Part shown: in pieces, positions 7,174 to 14,927 of the stretch
Numbering within the stretch: the stretch's first letter is position 1
Layout of the letters: the number at the start of each line of letters is the position of its first letter
Virus record (IMG/VR): IMGVR_UViG_3300044960_000299
Location: 1 to 23,212 of that record
Direction: 5' to 3' (one strand)
From: a virus
DNA length: 23,212 nt
The notes under the pieces: model-generated
Databases searched by the model: none
What the model saw: only the letters and a program-made list of their open reading frames with translations
What the model was told of the DNA's origin: nothing
Made by a program: the position numbers and the translations under genes

Positions 7174-7466
7174 TCCGCTGGAATCGACGGGCGTTGCGAG
7201 AAGCTCTCGCAGGTGAGATGGGGCCCGTCGCGCGCCGGCTCGATCGTGTCGGGCTCGTCGCTGTGAGCGACGCTCGCCGCGAATCACCGGTGGACACCGG
7301 ACGGTTGCGAGCATCGATCCACCATCGCCGTGGGGTGGACGCTCAAGGCGTGTTCGTCGATATCGGCTCGAACGTCGAGTACGCGGTGTTCGTCGAGGCG
7401 ACACATCCGCGCAAACGCGGGTTCATCCGTCGAGCTGTTGTGAAGGCGGTGCGCAATGTCCGATGA
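7164..7466 (+). CDS. HK97 gp10-like neck / tail completion protein
   Basis: The 100-residue product has the signature of the HK97 gp10 family: a basic N-terminal helix, SPVDTGRLRASI (about residues 41-52), a GSNVEYAVFVE strand-turn and a C-terminal FIRRAVVKAV helix. These proteins sit at the head-tail interface. GTG 7164 is chosen over GTG 7170 because ggagg at 7152-7156 is seven bases away. The stop overlaps the next gene by 11 bases. Confidence 0.8.
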   Translation: MGVIRWNRRALREALAGEMGPVARRLDRVGLVAVSDARRESPVDTGRLRASIHHRRGVDAQGVFVDIGSNVEYAVFVEATHPRKRGFIRRAVVKAVRNVR

Positions 7467-7857
7467 TCCGACTCTGGCGCTGCGGTCATGGTTGCGGAGC
7501 ATGGCTGTTCCGCTCGATGTGCTCCCAGAGCGGATCACGACGAGTCATCGCAGAGCCGGCGATGAACCAGCGATCGTGATTCACCGCATCGGCGGTGGCG
7601 ACGATCGCGGCGACGCACCTCTTGAGAGACCGCTAGTGCAACTCGACGTGTCGTCGTCATCGGAGGCTGTGACTGCTGAGCGGGCGTCTGCGCTGAAGGC
7701 GCTGCTGCGGTCGATCAAAGGGCGAACGATGCTGACGACGACGCTGGCGTGCTGGGGGATTACGATTGTGTCGGACGTCCTCTTGGTCGAGGGCGACCGG
7801 CTCGTGACCCGCTCCATCACCGTGGAACTCATGACAGGAGGCGACAATGCCGAATGA
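7456..7857 (+). CDS. Tail terminator-like protein
   Basis: The 133-residue protein starts with a short amphipathic helix (ALRSWLRSM) and continues as an alternating strand/helix fold with PLVQLDVSSSSEAVTAERAS (the strand-then-helix seen in lambda gpU/DUF3168-type terminators). Gene order (gp10-like, then this, then tail tube) is the standard place for the terminator that caps the tail tube at the head. Assignment rests mainly on order and fold pattern. Confidence 0.65.
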   Translation: MSDDPTLALRSWLRSMAVPLDVLPERITTSHRRAGDEPAIVIHRIGGGDDRGDAPLERPLVQLDVSSSSEAVTAERASALKALLRSIKGRTMLTTTLACWGITIVSDVLLVEGDRLVTRSITVELMTGGDNAE

Positions 7858-8395
7858 CCCGCTGGCCATCTCGATCGGGCCCGGTCGACTGTGGATCGGT
7901 CTCGCCGGTGTCATAGAACCAACGACCGCGTCAGCCGCGCCCGATCCTGACGACTTCGAACAAGTCGGCTACACGGAGGAAGGATCGACCTTCAAATACG
8001 AGGTCGGTTCTGAGGACGTGTATGTCGCCGAGGAGGTCGACCCTGTCCGCAACGAGATCACGACATCAACGGCGACACTGAGTCTCGCAATGGCCGAAGC
8101 GACCTTGAGGAACCTCGAGATCGCATTCGGCGCATGGGGTGGTGCAGGCACCGGCTACGTCGGCGGTGACACGTTCGAGCCGCCTGCCCCTGGGAGTGAG
8201 CAGCGGTACATGCTGCTGCTCGACACACCCGAGGGTGCACGCTGGATCTTCCGTCGAGCTGTGAACCGCGGCGCGATCGAGCTGGCGCGCAAGAAGGCCC
8301 CGGACAAGGCGTTGCTCGCTGTCGAGTTCCGGTTGGAGAAGCCGGCCGGTGCGGCGCTGTTCAAGGTCATCTCTTCGCCGGACGCGTTGGTGTGA
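7847..8395 (+). CDS. Major tail protein (tail tube)
   Basis: The 182-residue product shows features of siphoviral tube subunits: an N-terminal GPGRLWIGLAG strand, the FEQVGYTEEGSTFKYEVG segment, a long strand pair ending ITTSTATLSLAMAEAT, and a closing beta region with LAVEFRLEKP. Hexamers would stack to form the tail tube. It lies between the terminator candidate and the assembly chaperones. ATG 7847 has gacaggaggcgac just upstream. Confidence 0.85.
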   Translation: MPNDPLAISIGPGRLWIGLAGVIEPTTASAAPDPDDFEQVGYTEEGSTFKYEVGSEDVYVAEEVDPVRNEITTSTATLSLAMAEATLRNLEIAFGAWGGAGTGYVGGDTFEPPAPGSEQRYMLLLDTPEGARWIFRRAVNRGAIELARKKAPDKALLAVEFRLEKPAGAALFKVISSPDALV

Positions 8396-8733
8396 TGCGC
8401 AGGTTCGAAGCAGCGCGTGCGGCGCAGGCCGATGCAGAGCCGCTCGTGTTCGAGGTTGAAGGGGAGCGGTTCGAGGTTCCGCAGCCGATCCCGCAGATCG
8501 CTGTGATCGCGTTGGCGGAGATGGCAGCGGTCGAGGACTCGTCCGACCAGCCTGCTGTCACCGCGTTCAGCGCGTTGAGCGAGTTCTTCGCTGCGGTGCT
8601 CGGCCGCTCGGAGTGGGCTCGACTGAAGCGGGTGATGATCGATCATCGATGGTCGATCGACGATGTGACGCAGATCGTGCAGTGGATCGTGGAGGAATCA
8701 ACCGGGCGCCCTACGACGCCGCCATCGGGCTGA
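8395..8733 (+). CDS. Tail assembly chaperone, upstream frame
   Basis: The 112-residue helical protein directly precedes the overlapping frame at 8682-8981 and the tape measure gene, the invariant position of gpG/gpGT-type chaperones that coat the tape measure. The family pattern is seen in FEVEGERFEVPQPIP near the start and VTQIVQWIVEESTGRP near the end. ATG 8395 overlaps the tail tube stop; GTG 8392 is possible. It probably ends either here or by shifting frame into the next entry. Confidence 0.8.
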   Translation: MRRFEAARAAQADAEPLVFEVEGERFEVPQPIPQIAVIALAEMAAVEDSSDQPAVTAFSALSEFFAAVLGRSEWARLKRVMIDHRWSIDDVTQIVQWIVEESTGRPTTPPSG

Positions 8734-8981
8734 TGGCGGCTGCCTGTTCGGACTGGGCGCTAGTCAACGGCCGCTGCTTGATGCGCGTCGGCATCCCAGC
8801 TGCTCGACTGCGACTGTCGGATCTGCTCGATGTGGTGCACACGATGATCGTGGAGTCGTCTGACGATCCGGCGGGTACGCACGAGCTGTTGTCGATGCCC
8901 GCGGAGGATCGCGAGAAGCGCCGCCGTGAACAGCGTGTCGCTGCGATCATCGCCGCTGGAGGTGAGATCACATGGGGGTGA
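8682..8981 (+). CDS. Tail assembly chaperone, downstream (-1) frame
   Basis: This frame is -1 relative to 8395-8733 and open from about 8613. Family-like sequence (RAPYDAAIGLMAA) begins before the upstream stop, so it is likely expressed as a frameshift fusion, as in lambda gpGT and most actinophages. GTG 8682 is the first plausible independent start, and ATG 8733 overlaps the upstream stop (TGATG); neither has a clear ribosome site. No classic slippery heptamer is visible in the overlap; ccgggcgccc near 8702-8711 is the nearest candidate. The C-terminal half (AEDREKRRREQRVAAII) is a charged helix and overlaps the tape measure start by ten bases. Confidence 0.7.
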   Translation: MDRGGINRAPYDAAIGLMAAACSDWALVNGRCLMRVGIPAARLRLSDLLDVVHTMIVESSDDPAGTHELLSMPAEDREKRRREQRVAAIIAAGGEITWG

Positions 8982-11221
8982 TCGGCGAGCTGTTTCTGCG
9001 GGTGCGCCCGGACACCAGCGCGTTCGCTGCGGACGCTGAGCGGTCCATCGGTGGTGCGCTTGGTGGGTTGGCCAAGACGGCTGGGATGGCTGCGGCGGCG
9101 ATCGGCTCGGCGATGGTCGGCGCCGGCGGATTCGGGTTGCGTGTCGCGGCGGACATGCAGCAGGCCCAGATCGGGTTCACCACGTTGCTCGGTTCCGCGG
9201 AGCAGGCTGACGCGTTCATCCGAGAGATGCGCGACTTCGCTGCGCGCACGCCGTTCGAGTTCGCCGGTTTGCAAGAAGCGGCGTCGCGGTTGATCGCTGT
9301 CGGTGTCGAAGCCGATCGTGTCATCCCGCTGATGACCGCGCTCGGTGATGCGACGTCGGCCATGGGCACTGGCAGTCAAGGCATCGAGCAAGCCGTGCGT
9401 GCGCTCACGCAGATGCAGCAGAAAGGCAAGGTGAGCGGGGAGGAGATGCTGCAGCTCGCCGAGGCAGGGATCCCTGCGTGGGATGCGCTCGCTGCGAAGC
9501 TCGGAGTCGATGTCGCCACCGCCCAGGACATGGTTGCGAAGGGGCAGGTGCGAGTCAACGATTTGATGGCGGCGCTGGCCGAGCGAGCCGGCCCTGCGAT
9601 GCAGAAGGTCGCAGGGATGATGGACGCCCAGTCCAAGTCTCTTGCAGGGCTCATGTCGACGTTGAAGGACACACTGTCGATCGGTCTTGCGGATGCGATG
9701 GCGCCTGTGGTCGCTCAGCTCACCAGCGGTGGGTTGCTTGAGCGGATCAGCGGTCAGTTGACGTCGCTGCTTTCGTCGATCGGGCCTGCGCTCGCCTCGA
9801 CGGTCGCTGGTGTTGTCCAGGTGTTGGGCGCTGTGCTTCCGTCGCTGACACCGGTGCTCGAGTCGCTCGGTGGAGTGATCGCTGATCTGCTGGGGAGGGT
9901 CGCTCCGATCATCGCAGCGGTGCTCCCGCACGTGGCCGAGTTCGCGCGCCTGTTCCTCGACGCGTTCGGGACGGTCGCGGCTGCTGTGATGCCCGCGATC
10001 GCAGCGCTGCTCGAAGGGCTGTCTCCGTTGCTGCCGGTCATCGGAGATCTCGTGTCTCGGATCGCTGGTGCGCTCGCTCCAGTGCTCGCCGAGCTCGCCA
10101 TGGCGCTCGCCGAGGCCGCTGTGCCGATCGTCGAAGCTCTGTTGCCGATCCTCCCGCAGCTGCTGGACGCTCTGCTCCCGTTGATCGACGCGGCAGCCGA
10201 TCTCGTCGTGGCGATCGCTCCGCTGCTGCCGGCGATCACGAGACTTGTGAGCGAGGGATTGTCGGTGCTGCTGCCGTTGATCGTGCCGATCGTGGAGCGG
10301 GTCGGTGAGTGGGCTGCGCTGCTGGTTGAGTCGCTCGTCCCGGCGATCGAGACTGTTGTCGGGTGGATCGCCGAGTTCCTCGCCGCGTTGACTGGTGGTG
10401 ATTGGGAGCGTGCCGGTGAGATGCTCTCCGGGTTGTGGCAGTCGCTGCTCGACGGTCTCGCGTGGGTGCGTGACGAGCTGCCAGGCAAACTCGCCGAGCT
10501 GCTCGGATCGCTCGCAGTGTGGGTCTACAGCGCAGCTTTGCCGTGGCTGGTGAACCGAGGGGTCGAGGTTGCTGGTGCGATCCTCGGCTGGTTCGGTGAG
10601 ACGCTGCTCCAGTTGCCGGGCAAGCTCGCTGAGCTGCAAGCAGCGATCGCTGCTTGGGTGTTCGACCTGGCCGGTCGGCTCATCGGTTGGGCGGCGTCGC
10701 TGGTGCCGGCGTTGATCGGGTGGGTGAGCGACGCTGCTTCCCAGTTGCCTGGCAGGTTGCTCGAAGTCGCGGTGAGGTTGAGGGACTTCATCGCCGCGTT
10801 GCCCGGCGAGCTGCGGCGTTGGGCTGGGAACGCCGCGGACTGGTTGCGAGACCTCGGCGGTGACGTGCTGCGCGGGTTGTGGGAGGGGATCAAGTCTGCG
10901 CTTGGCAACGTCGCCGGCTGGATGGGTGACGTGCGAGACGCATTCGTCGGTGGGCTCAAGAACGCGTTCGGGATCCGGTCCCCGTCGACGGTGATGCGCT
11001 CGATCGGTCGCAGCATCGGGGACGGGTTCCGGGTTGGTGTCGAGGAGTCGATGCCGTCTGATCTGACGCCGCTCATCCCTGCTGTTCCGCTGGCTGCCGA
11101 CATGGCAGCTCGACGGTCGCAGAGCATCGTGTTCGCGGGGCCGGTGCAGTTCGGCGGTGACGCCCGATCCGCTGTCGACGAGCTCGATTGGTGGTTGCGT
11201 GTGAAGATGAGGGTGGCATGA
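8972..11221 (+). CDS. Tail tape measure protein
   Basis: At 749 residues this is the longest gene. The N-terminus has the tape-measure entry domain (ADMQQAQIGFTTLLGSAEQA, the FEFAGLQEAASRL helix and GTGSQGIEQAVRALTQMQQK, about residues 60-155). The middle, roughly 250-480, is a long hydrophobic Leu/Ile/Val/Pro-rich stretch of repeated LPLLP-like helices that may insert in the membrane. The C-terminus contains the AFGIRSPSTVMRSIG motif (about 665-679), common at the end of tape measures. By the usual ~1.5 Å per residue rule it predicts a tail of roughly 110 nm. The long complementary-strand open frame over this gene is a codon-bias shadow. Confidence 0.93.
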   Translation: MGVIGELFLRVRPDTSAFAADAERSIGGALGGLAKTAGMAAAAIGSAMVGAGGFGLRVAADMQQAQIGFTTLLGSAEQADAFIREMRDFAARTPFEFAGLQEAASRLIAVGVEADRVIPLMTALGDATSAMGTGSQGIEQAVRALTQMQQKGKVSGEEMLQLAEAGIPAWDALAAKLGVDVATAQDMVAKGQVRVNDLMAALAERAGPAMQKVAGMMDAQSKSLAGLMSTLKDTLSIGLADAMAPVVAQLTSGGLLERISGQLTSLLSSIGPALASTVAGVVQVLGAVLPSLTPVLESLGGVIADLLGRVAPIIAAVLPHVAEFARLFLDAFGTVAAAVMPAIAALLEGLSPLLPVIGDLVSRIAGALAPVLAELAMALAEAAVPIVEALLPILPQLLDALLPLIDAAADLVVAIAPLLPAITRLVSEGLSVLLPLIVPIVERVGEWAALLVESLVPAIETVVGWIAEFLAALTGGDWERAGEMLSGLWQSLLDGLAWVRDELPGKLAELLGSLAVWVYSAALPWLVNRGVEVAGAILGWFGETLLQLPGKLAELQAAIAAWVFDLAGRLIGWAASLVPALIGWVSDAASQLPGRLLEVAVRLRDFIAALPGELRRWAGNAADWLRDLGGDVLRGLWEGIKSALGNVAGWMGDVRDAFVGGLKNAFGIRSPSTVMRSIGRSIGDGFRVGVEESMPSDLTPLIPAVPLAADMAARRSQSIVFAGPVQFGGDARSAVDELDWWLRVKMRVA

Positions 11222-12081
11222 GCGGGATCCCGTCATCGACAGCGCCGCCGTCTCGTTGGCAGATCGTGATCGACGGTCGAGTGCTCGGACGTGGCACGAA
11301 GCTGCCGTTGCGGGCCGCTCCTCGCGGGTTGGGATTCGGTGAGGTGCGCTCGTCGGATGTCGAGTCTCTCACGAGGCCTGGCGGTTGGGCGCTTGGCGAC
11401 TCGGCCGGTTGGCGTGACATCGAGATCCCGTTGTGGGTGTTGGGTGATTCACCGGAGGAAGCGTGGTTGTTGACCCGCGAGCTCGCCGCCGTGTGCGCCC
11501 CTCGCAGCGTTGATGTGCCTGTGGGGGTGTGCATCGAGGGGGAACCGCTGGTTGTGTGGGCGCGGCCTCGACGATGCGAGATTGACGGTGATCGCATCGG
11601 CCGTTCGAGCCGAGCGGCAGCCACGATCCAGTTGCGTTGCACTGATCCGCGGTTGTGGTCGTGGGTGGAGCACACGGCGTCGATCCGGTTGCGTGGCGAC
11701 GGCACTGCTGGTGTGATCGCCCCGATCGAAGCGCCGTTGACGTTCGCCACTGTGGATGCGCAGGTGCTGTTGATCGAGAACCGGGGGACGACTGCGAGTC
11801 CGCCGCTGGTGTGCATCGCTGGGCCCGTCTCCCACCCCGTCGTGTCCTGCAACGGTGACACGTTTGGGGTTGATGTCGAGGTGGATGCCGGCAGCGTCTT
11901 GGAGATCGACATGCTCGAGCGGACGGTGCGCTTGGATGGCGCGTCGCGTGTAGCGAGCGTGGATGTGTCATCGACGTGGTTCGAGCTGCGACCGGGCATG
12001 AACCGGATCGTGTGGAGCCACAATGGTGTGTACGACCCGGAAGCCAGACTGACTGTTGTCTGGCGTGACGCCTGGTGGTGA
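11218..12081 (+). CDS. Distal tail (Dit-like) minor tail protein
   Basis: The 287-residue protein begins at ATG 11218, overlapping the tape measure stop. It contains GWRDIEIPLWVLGDSPEEAW (about residues 63-82), ARPRRCEIDGD and IQLRCTDPRLWSW, a pattern shared with actinophage distal tail proteins that build the ring joining tube and baseplate. The second half is a beta-sandwich-like region ending in a WSHNGVYDPEA turn. Position after the tape measure is canonical. Confidence 0.75.
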   Translation: MSGIPSSTAPPSRWQIVIDGRVLGRGTKLPLRAAPRGLGFGEVRSSDVESLTRPGGWALGDSAGWRDIEIPLWVLGDSPEEAWLLTRELAAVCAPRSVDVPVGVCIEGEPLVVWARPRRCEIDGDRIGRSSRAAATIQLRCTDPRLWSWVEHTASIRLRGDGTAGVIAPIEAPLTFATVDAQVLLIENRGTTASPPLVCIAGPVSHPVVSCNGDTFGVDVEVDAGSVLEIDMLERTVRLDGASRVASVDVSSTWFELRPGMNRIVWSHNGVYDPEARLTVVWRDAWW

Positions 12082-12084
12082 GAC

Positions 12085-13041
12085 ATGGAACAGCCTCCGA
12101 TCTTCATCGACGGTGAGATGCACTCGGCGGAGTTGGTGCGCCGAGCGATGGAACTCGCGCACCCGACCGACAAAGGCGGGGTGTACGACGGCGGGTCGCT
12201 GCGGGTGACAGAGTCGAGTCCGCCGGGGATGTCGGTCACTGTCGCGCCGGGCCGTGCTTGGGTGCCTGGGAGTGTGGTGGCGGGGCAAGGTGGTTATGGT
12301 GTCGATCTTCGATCGGCGACCGAGGTGAGTATTGAACCGGCGGATTCGACGTATGCGCGTCGTGACCTTGTCTGCGCTGTCGTGATCGATGACAACTATG
12401 CGGGGGTCGGGCGTGAGTGGGAGCTCGTAGCGGTGTCTGGTGTTCCTGCTCCGTCTCCTGTTCCGCCGGCGCCGCCGGATAACGCGCTGGTGCTCGCGGA
12501 GGTGTTGGTGCCGGCGTCGGACACGTCGATCACGAACGTGCAGATCACCGATCGTCGGTGGAGGATCAGTGATCTTGGTCCGGTCCGTGACTCGTTGCGG
12601 TTGTCGAAGTCGTCGCAAACCGTTGGGTGGGATGCCAGCTCCAACGGTTCATCTGGCTGGGGTCACTCGGGTGCGTACATGACCGGGATGACTCGCGATC
12701 TCGATCTGAGGTCGGTGTATGCGGGCGGGTCGATGGCGACGGTCGCTGTGGCTGGGCTGTATGTGCTGTCGTTCGCTGCGCGGTGGACCGCGACAAGCAC
12801 GTCCTGGTTGCATCTGCGTATCGTGCAGAACAGCTCGACGATCTGCCACAACGCGGTGCGCTGCCCGGCGAGCATCCCGACGAGAGGGGTCGTGACGTCG
12901 CAGCTCGTGGCGTTGAACGCTGGTGATCAGATTCGCTGGCAGGCGTGCACCGAGGCCGGCTCCGCGCAGACGATCTCGGAGATCCGCTGCACGTGGTTCC
13001 GTGTCGGTGACGTTCCGTTGCCTGGGGCTGGGAACGCGTGA
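12085..13041 (+). CDS. Minor tail / baseplate protein with C1q-like C-terminal domain, likely receptor binding
   Basis: The 318-residue protein has two parts. Residues ~1-165 resemble baseplate upper proteins of actinophages (a MSVTVAPGRAWVPG strand, YARRDLVCAVV, the Pro-rich linker SPVPPAPPDNALVLAEVLVP, and ITDRRWR). The C-terminal ~130 residues look like a C1q/TNF-type jelly roll: AGLYVLSFAARWTAT...WLHLRI, then VTSQLVALNAGDQIRWQA, the usual 'aGlY..s' and 'L.aGD.i' strands. Such domains trimerise and bind cell-surface sugars, so this is a good candidate for host recognition. It starts three bases after the distal tail gene. Confidence 0.7.
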   Translation: MEQPPIFIDGEMHSAELVRRAMELAHPTDKGGVYDGGSLRVTESSPPGMSVTVAPGRAWVPGSVVAGQGGYGVDLRSATEVSIEPADSTYARRDLVCAVVIDDNYAGVGREWELVAVSGVPAPSPVPPAPPDNALVLAEVLVPASDTSITNVQITDRRWRISDLGPVRDSLRLSKSSQTVGWDASSNGSSGWGHSGAYMTGMTRDLDLRSVYAGGSMATVAVAGLYVLSFAARWTATSTSWLHLRIVQNSSTICHNAVRCPASIPTRGVVTSQLVALNAGDQIRWQACTEAGSAQTISEIRCTWFRVGDVPLPGAGNA

Positions 13042-14093
13042 TGTTCAAGCCGGCCGACTATCGGGTGTTGTTGGTGCGTACGACCACGGGCGAGGTGATC
13101 GACGAGCTGCGCGTGTCGGAGTTGAGTGTTCGCCGGAGGATCGCAGCTCCTGGTTCGATGTCGGTCGTCGCGGCGGATCGCCGACCGTGGGATGTGCGTG
13201 AGGTGGAGCATTCGCTGTTGGTGTTGCGTGCGGGTGTGCCTGCGTGGTTCGGGGTGATCTGGCGGGTCCAGTTGGATCGGCAGGCGTCGACGTGGCGGGT
13301 TGACTGTGGTGATCCGCTGTCGATGATGGCGTGGCGTGTGATCCGCGGTGATCTGATCGTTCGGAACAGGCCGCAGGAGGAGATTCTCAGGGTGTTGCTG
13401 GATCTCGGGCAGCGGAAGACTCGTGGGTCGGTGCGTCTCGACACGAGTTCGATCGTCGCGGGGAGTGTTGTGCGGTCTCGCACGTGGGAAGGGCGTGACG
13501 CGACGTCTGTGCTGGATGCCGTGTTGGAGTTGGCACGTGTGCGTGATGGTGTGCGGTGGCGGTTGGTGCCGGTGTTCGACAGCGGGGTGGTGGTGGTGCG
13601 GGTGGAGACGGATTGGCTGTCGTCGCCGGTGTTGGCTGGTGTGATCGTCGAGGATGGTGTGACAGCGGAGTTGGTGTCGTTGACTCGCGATGGCACCGGG
13701 CAGCGGACGCTGGTGGATGGGTGGTGGGGTGATGCCGGTGGGAGGGTGACGGAGGTGGCGGCTGATGCGTCCTCGAGGCCGGCGATGGAGGTGGCGGTGT
13801 CGAGGCGTGATGTGCCGGATGCGCAGACGATGCGGGCTTTGGCTGCTCGGCTGGTCGATGAGGGGCGTGTCGGTGTCTCGCGCACGGAGTGGGTGTTGAG
13901 GCCGGGGTTCGCTGCCGAGCTTGTGCGGCTGTGTTGGCCTGGGGATGTGGTTCGGGTGCGTGCCCCGTTGTGGGGGGTGGATCAGGAGGACACGGTGTTG
14001 GAGGTGGTTGAGACCGCGCGTCCGGAGGGTGTTGTTGTTGAGGTGGAGTTCGGCGCTCCGCCTGTTGCGTTGGAGGAGCCGCCGCCGACATGA
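13041..14093 (+). CDS. Baseplate hub / tail-associated minor tail protein
   Basis: The 350-residue protein begins with YRVLLVRTTTGEVIDELRV and continues with ELSVRRRIAAPGSMSVVA, which fits the first hub domain of gp27/Tal-like proteins. WFGVIWRVQLDRQASTWRVDCGDPLSMM and the PQEEILRVLLDLGQ helix are common in actinophage minor tail proteins of this position. No lysozyme or peptidase domain is visible, so the hub seems to lack a cell-wall hydrolase. ATG 13041 shares a base with the upstream stop (TGATG). Confidence 0.7.
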   Translation: MFKPADYRVLLVRTTTGEVIDELRVSELSVRRRIAAPGSMSVVAADRRPWDVREVEHSLLVLRAGVPAWFGVIWRVQLDRQASTWRVDCGDPLSMMAWRVIRGDLIVRNRPQEEILRVLLDLGQRKTRGSVRLDTSSIVAGSVVRSRTWEGRDATSVLDAVLELARVRDGVRWRLVPVFDSGVVVVRVETDWLSSPVLAGVIVEDGVTAELVSLTRDGTGQRTLVDGWWGDAGGRVTEVAADASSRPAMEVAVSRRDVPDAQTMRALAARLVDEGRVGVSRTEWVLRPGFAAELVRLCWPGDVVRVRAPLWGVDQEDTVLEVVETARPEGVVVEVEFGAPPVALEEPPPT

Positions 14094-14425
14094 GTGATGC
14101 GCGTGATGTTGTTGGTGGTCTTGAGGAGCGTGTGGCAGCGCTTGAGGGTGGTGCTCATGGTGCGACGCAGCCAATGCGGGTCGTGTCGGATGAGTGGGTG
14201 GATGTCGTGGTGGTGTCGGCTGGGTCGGCGATCACGATCGACTGGGAGATGACGGTGTTCGCGTGGGGGGAGTGGTGGGTTCGTGGCTATGACGCGGACG
14301 GGGTCGAGTTCGGTGGCGGTACGGGTTCTGGGTCTCCTGCGTCGTGGACGGGTTTTCTGGTGCCGGCGACGGCGGTGTTGTCGGTGCGTGGTGAGGTGGA
14401 GATCACGTGGTCTGTGTCTGTCTAG
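14090..14425 (+). CDS. Small tail accessory protein
   Basis: A 111-residue protein with a short coiled-coil start (VVGGLEERVAALEGG), suggesting trimerisation, followed by a small beta-sandwich-like domain (TIDWEMTVFAWGEWWVRGY...LSVRGEVEITWSVSV). It overlaps the hub stop (ATGA) and is the last gene of the tail block. It could be a small fibre tip or baseplate ornament. No family recognised. Confidence 0.65.
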   Translation: MSDARDVVGGLEERVAALEGGAHGATQPMRVVSDEWVDVVVVSAGSAITIDWEMTVFAWGEWWVRGYDADGVEFGGGTGSGSPASWTGFLVPATAVLSVRGEVEITWSVSV

Positions 14426-14449
14426 TGGGTGACATTGGGGCTGAAAGTC

Positions 14450-14923
14450 ATGGCAGAGAAGAAGCAGCACACCGAGATCGAGCCGGCGTCGACTGGCGGC
14501 GATCTGCTCGGGTCGCCTCATCGCGAGTTCGACGCTCGCCGCCGCGCCAAGTTCCTTGAGCTGGTGGCGCAGGGGGTGCCGCGTTCTGCGGCGGCGAGAG
14601 GTTGCGGCGTCCACCGGGCAACCGTGTGGCGTGCCATGAAGAACGATGAACAGTTCGCTGCAGAAGTGGCCTACGCCGAAGACCTCGCGTGCGATGAGGT
14701 CGAATCCGCTCTGTTCCAGGCTGCGGTCAACGGGAACGTTGTCGCCCAACAGGTGTGGCTCTACAACCGCCGACCCGACCGGTGGATGGACAAGCGCAAC
14801 GTGCAGGTAACCGGAGCTGGCGGCGGGCCCGTACAAGTCCAGGCGGTTGACCCGATGGAGGTGTTCTCGTTGCGGATCGAGGAGATTCGGCGGAGACTCG
14901 AGCTGCCGTCCGGTGACGGGTGA
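14450..14923 (+). CDS. terS: Terminase small subunit
   Basis: The 157-residue protein has a helix-turn-helix near residues 30-65 (KFLELVAQGVPRSAAARGCG-VHRATVWRAMKND), then the typical AEDLACDEVESALFQAAVNGNVVAQQVWLYNR helix pair ending in NRRPDRW, the standard small-terminase pattern. It recognises the packaging site and loads the large subunit. ATG 14450 is chosen; GTG 14429 is possible. It lies directly before the large subunit but after the tail genes instead of before the portal. Confidence 0.85.
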   Translation: MAEKKQHTEIEPASTGGDLLGSPHREFDARRRAKFLELVAQGVPRSAAARGCGVHRATVWRAMKNDEQFAAEVAYAEDLACDEVESALFQAAVNGNVVAQQVWLYNRRPDRWMDKRNVQVTGAGGGPVQVQAVDPMEVFSLRIEEIRRRLELPSGDG

Positions 14924-14927
14924 ACGA

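Noticed and set aside
9722-10420. Transmembrane protein or transporter in the Leu-rich stretch
   Set aside because: It is in frame with the tape measure entry and exit motifs; hydrophobic central stretches are usual for tape measure proteins.
8711-11236. Very long open frame on the complementary strand (841 codons)
   Set aside because: It lies exactly opposite the tape measure gene. In GC-rich coding DNA the complementary frame lacks stops; the translation is rich in Arg/His/Gln/Ser with no domain.
12927-14174. Long complementary-strand frame (415 codons) opposite the hub gene
   Set aside because: His/Pro/Arg-rich shadow of a well-supported + strand gene; no motif and no independent ribosome site.
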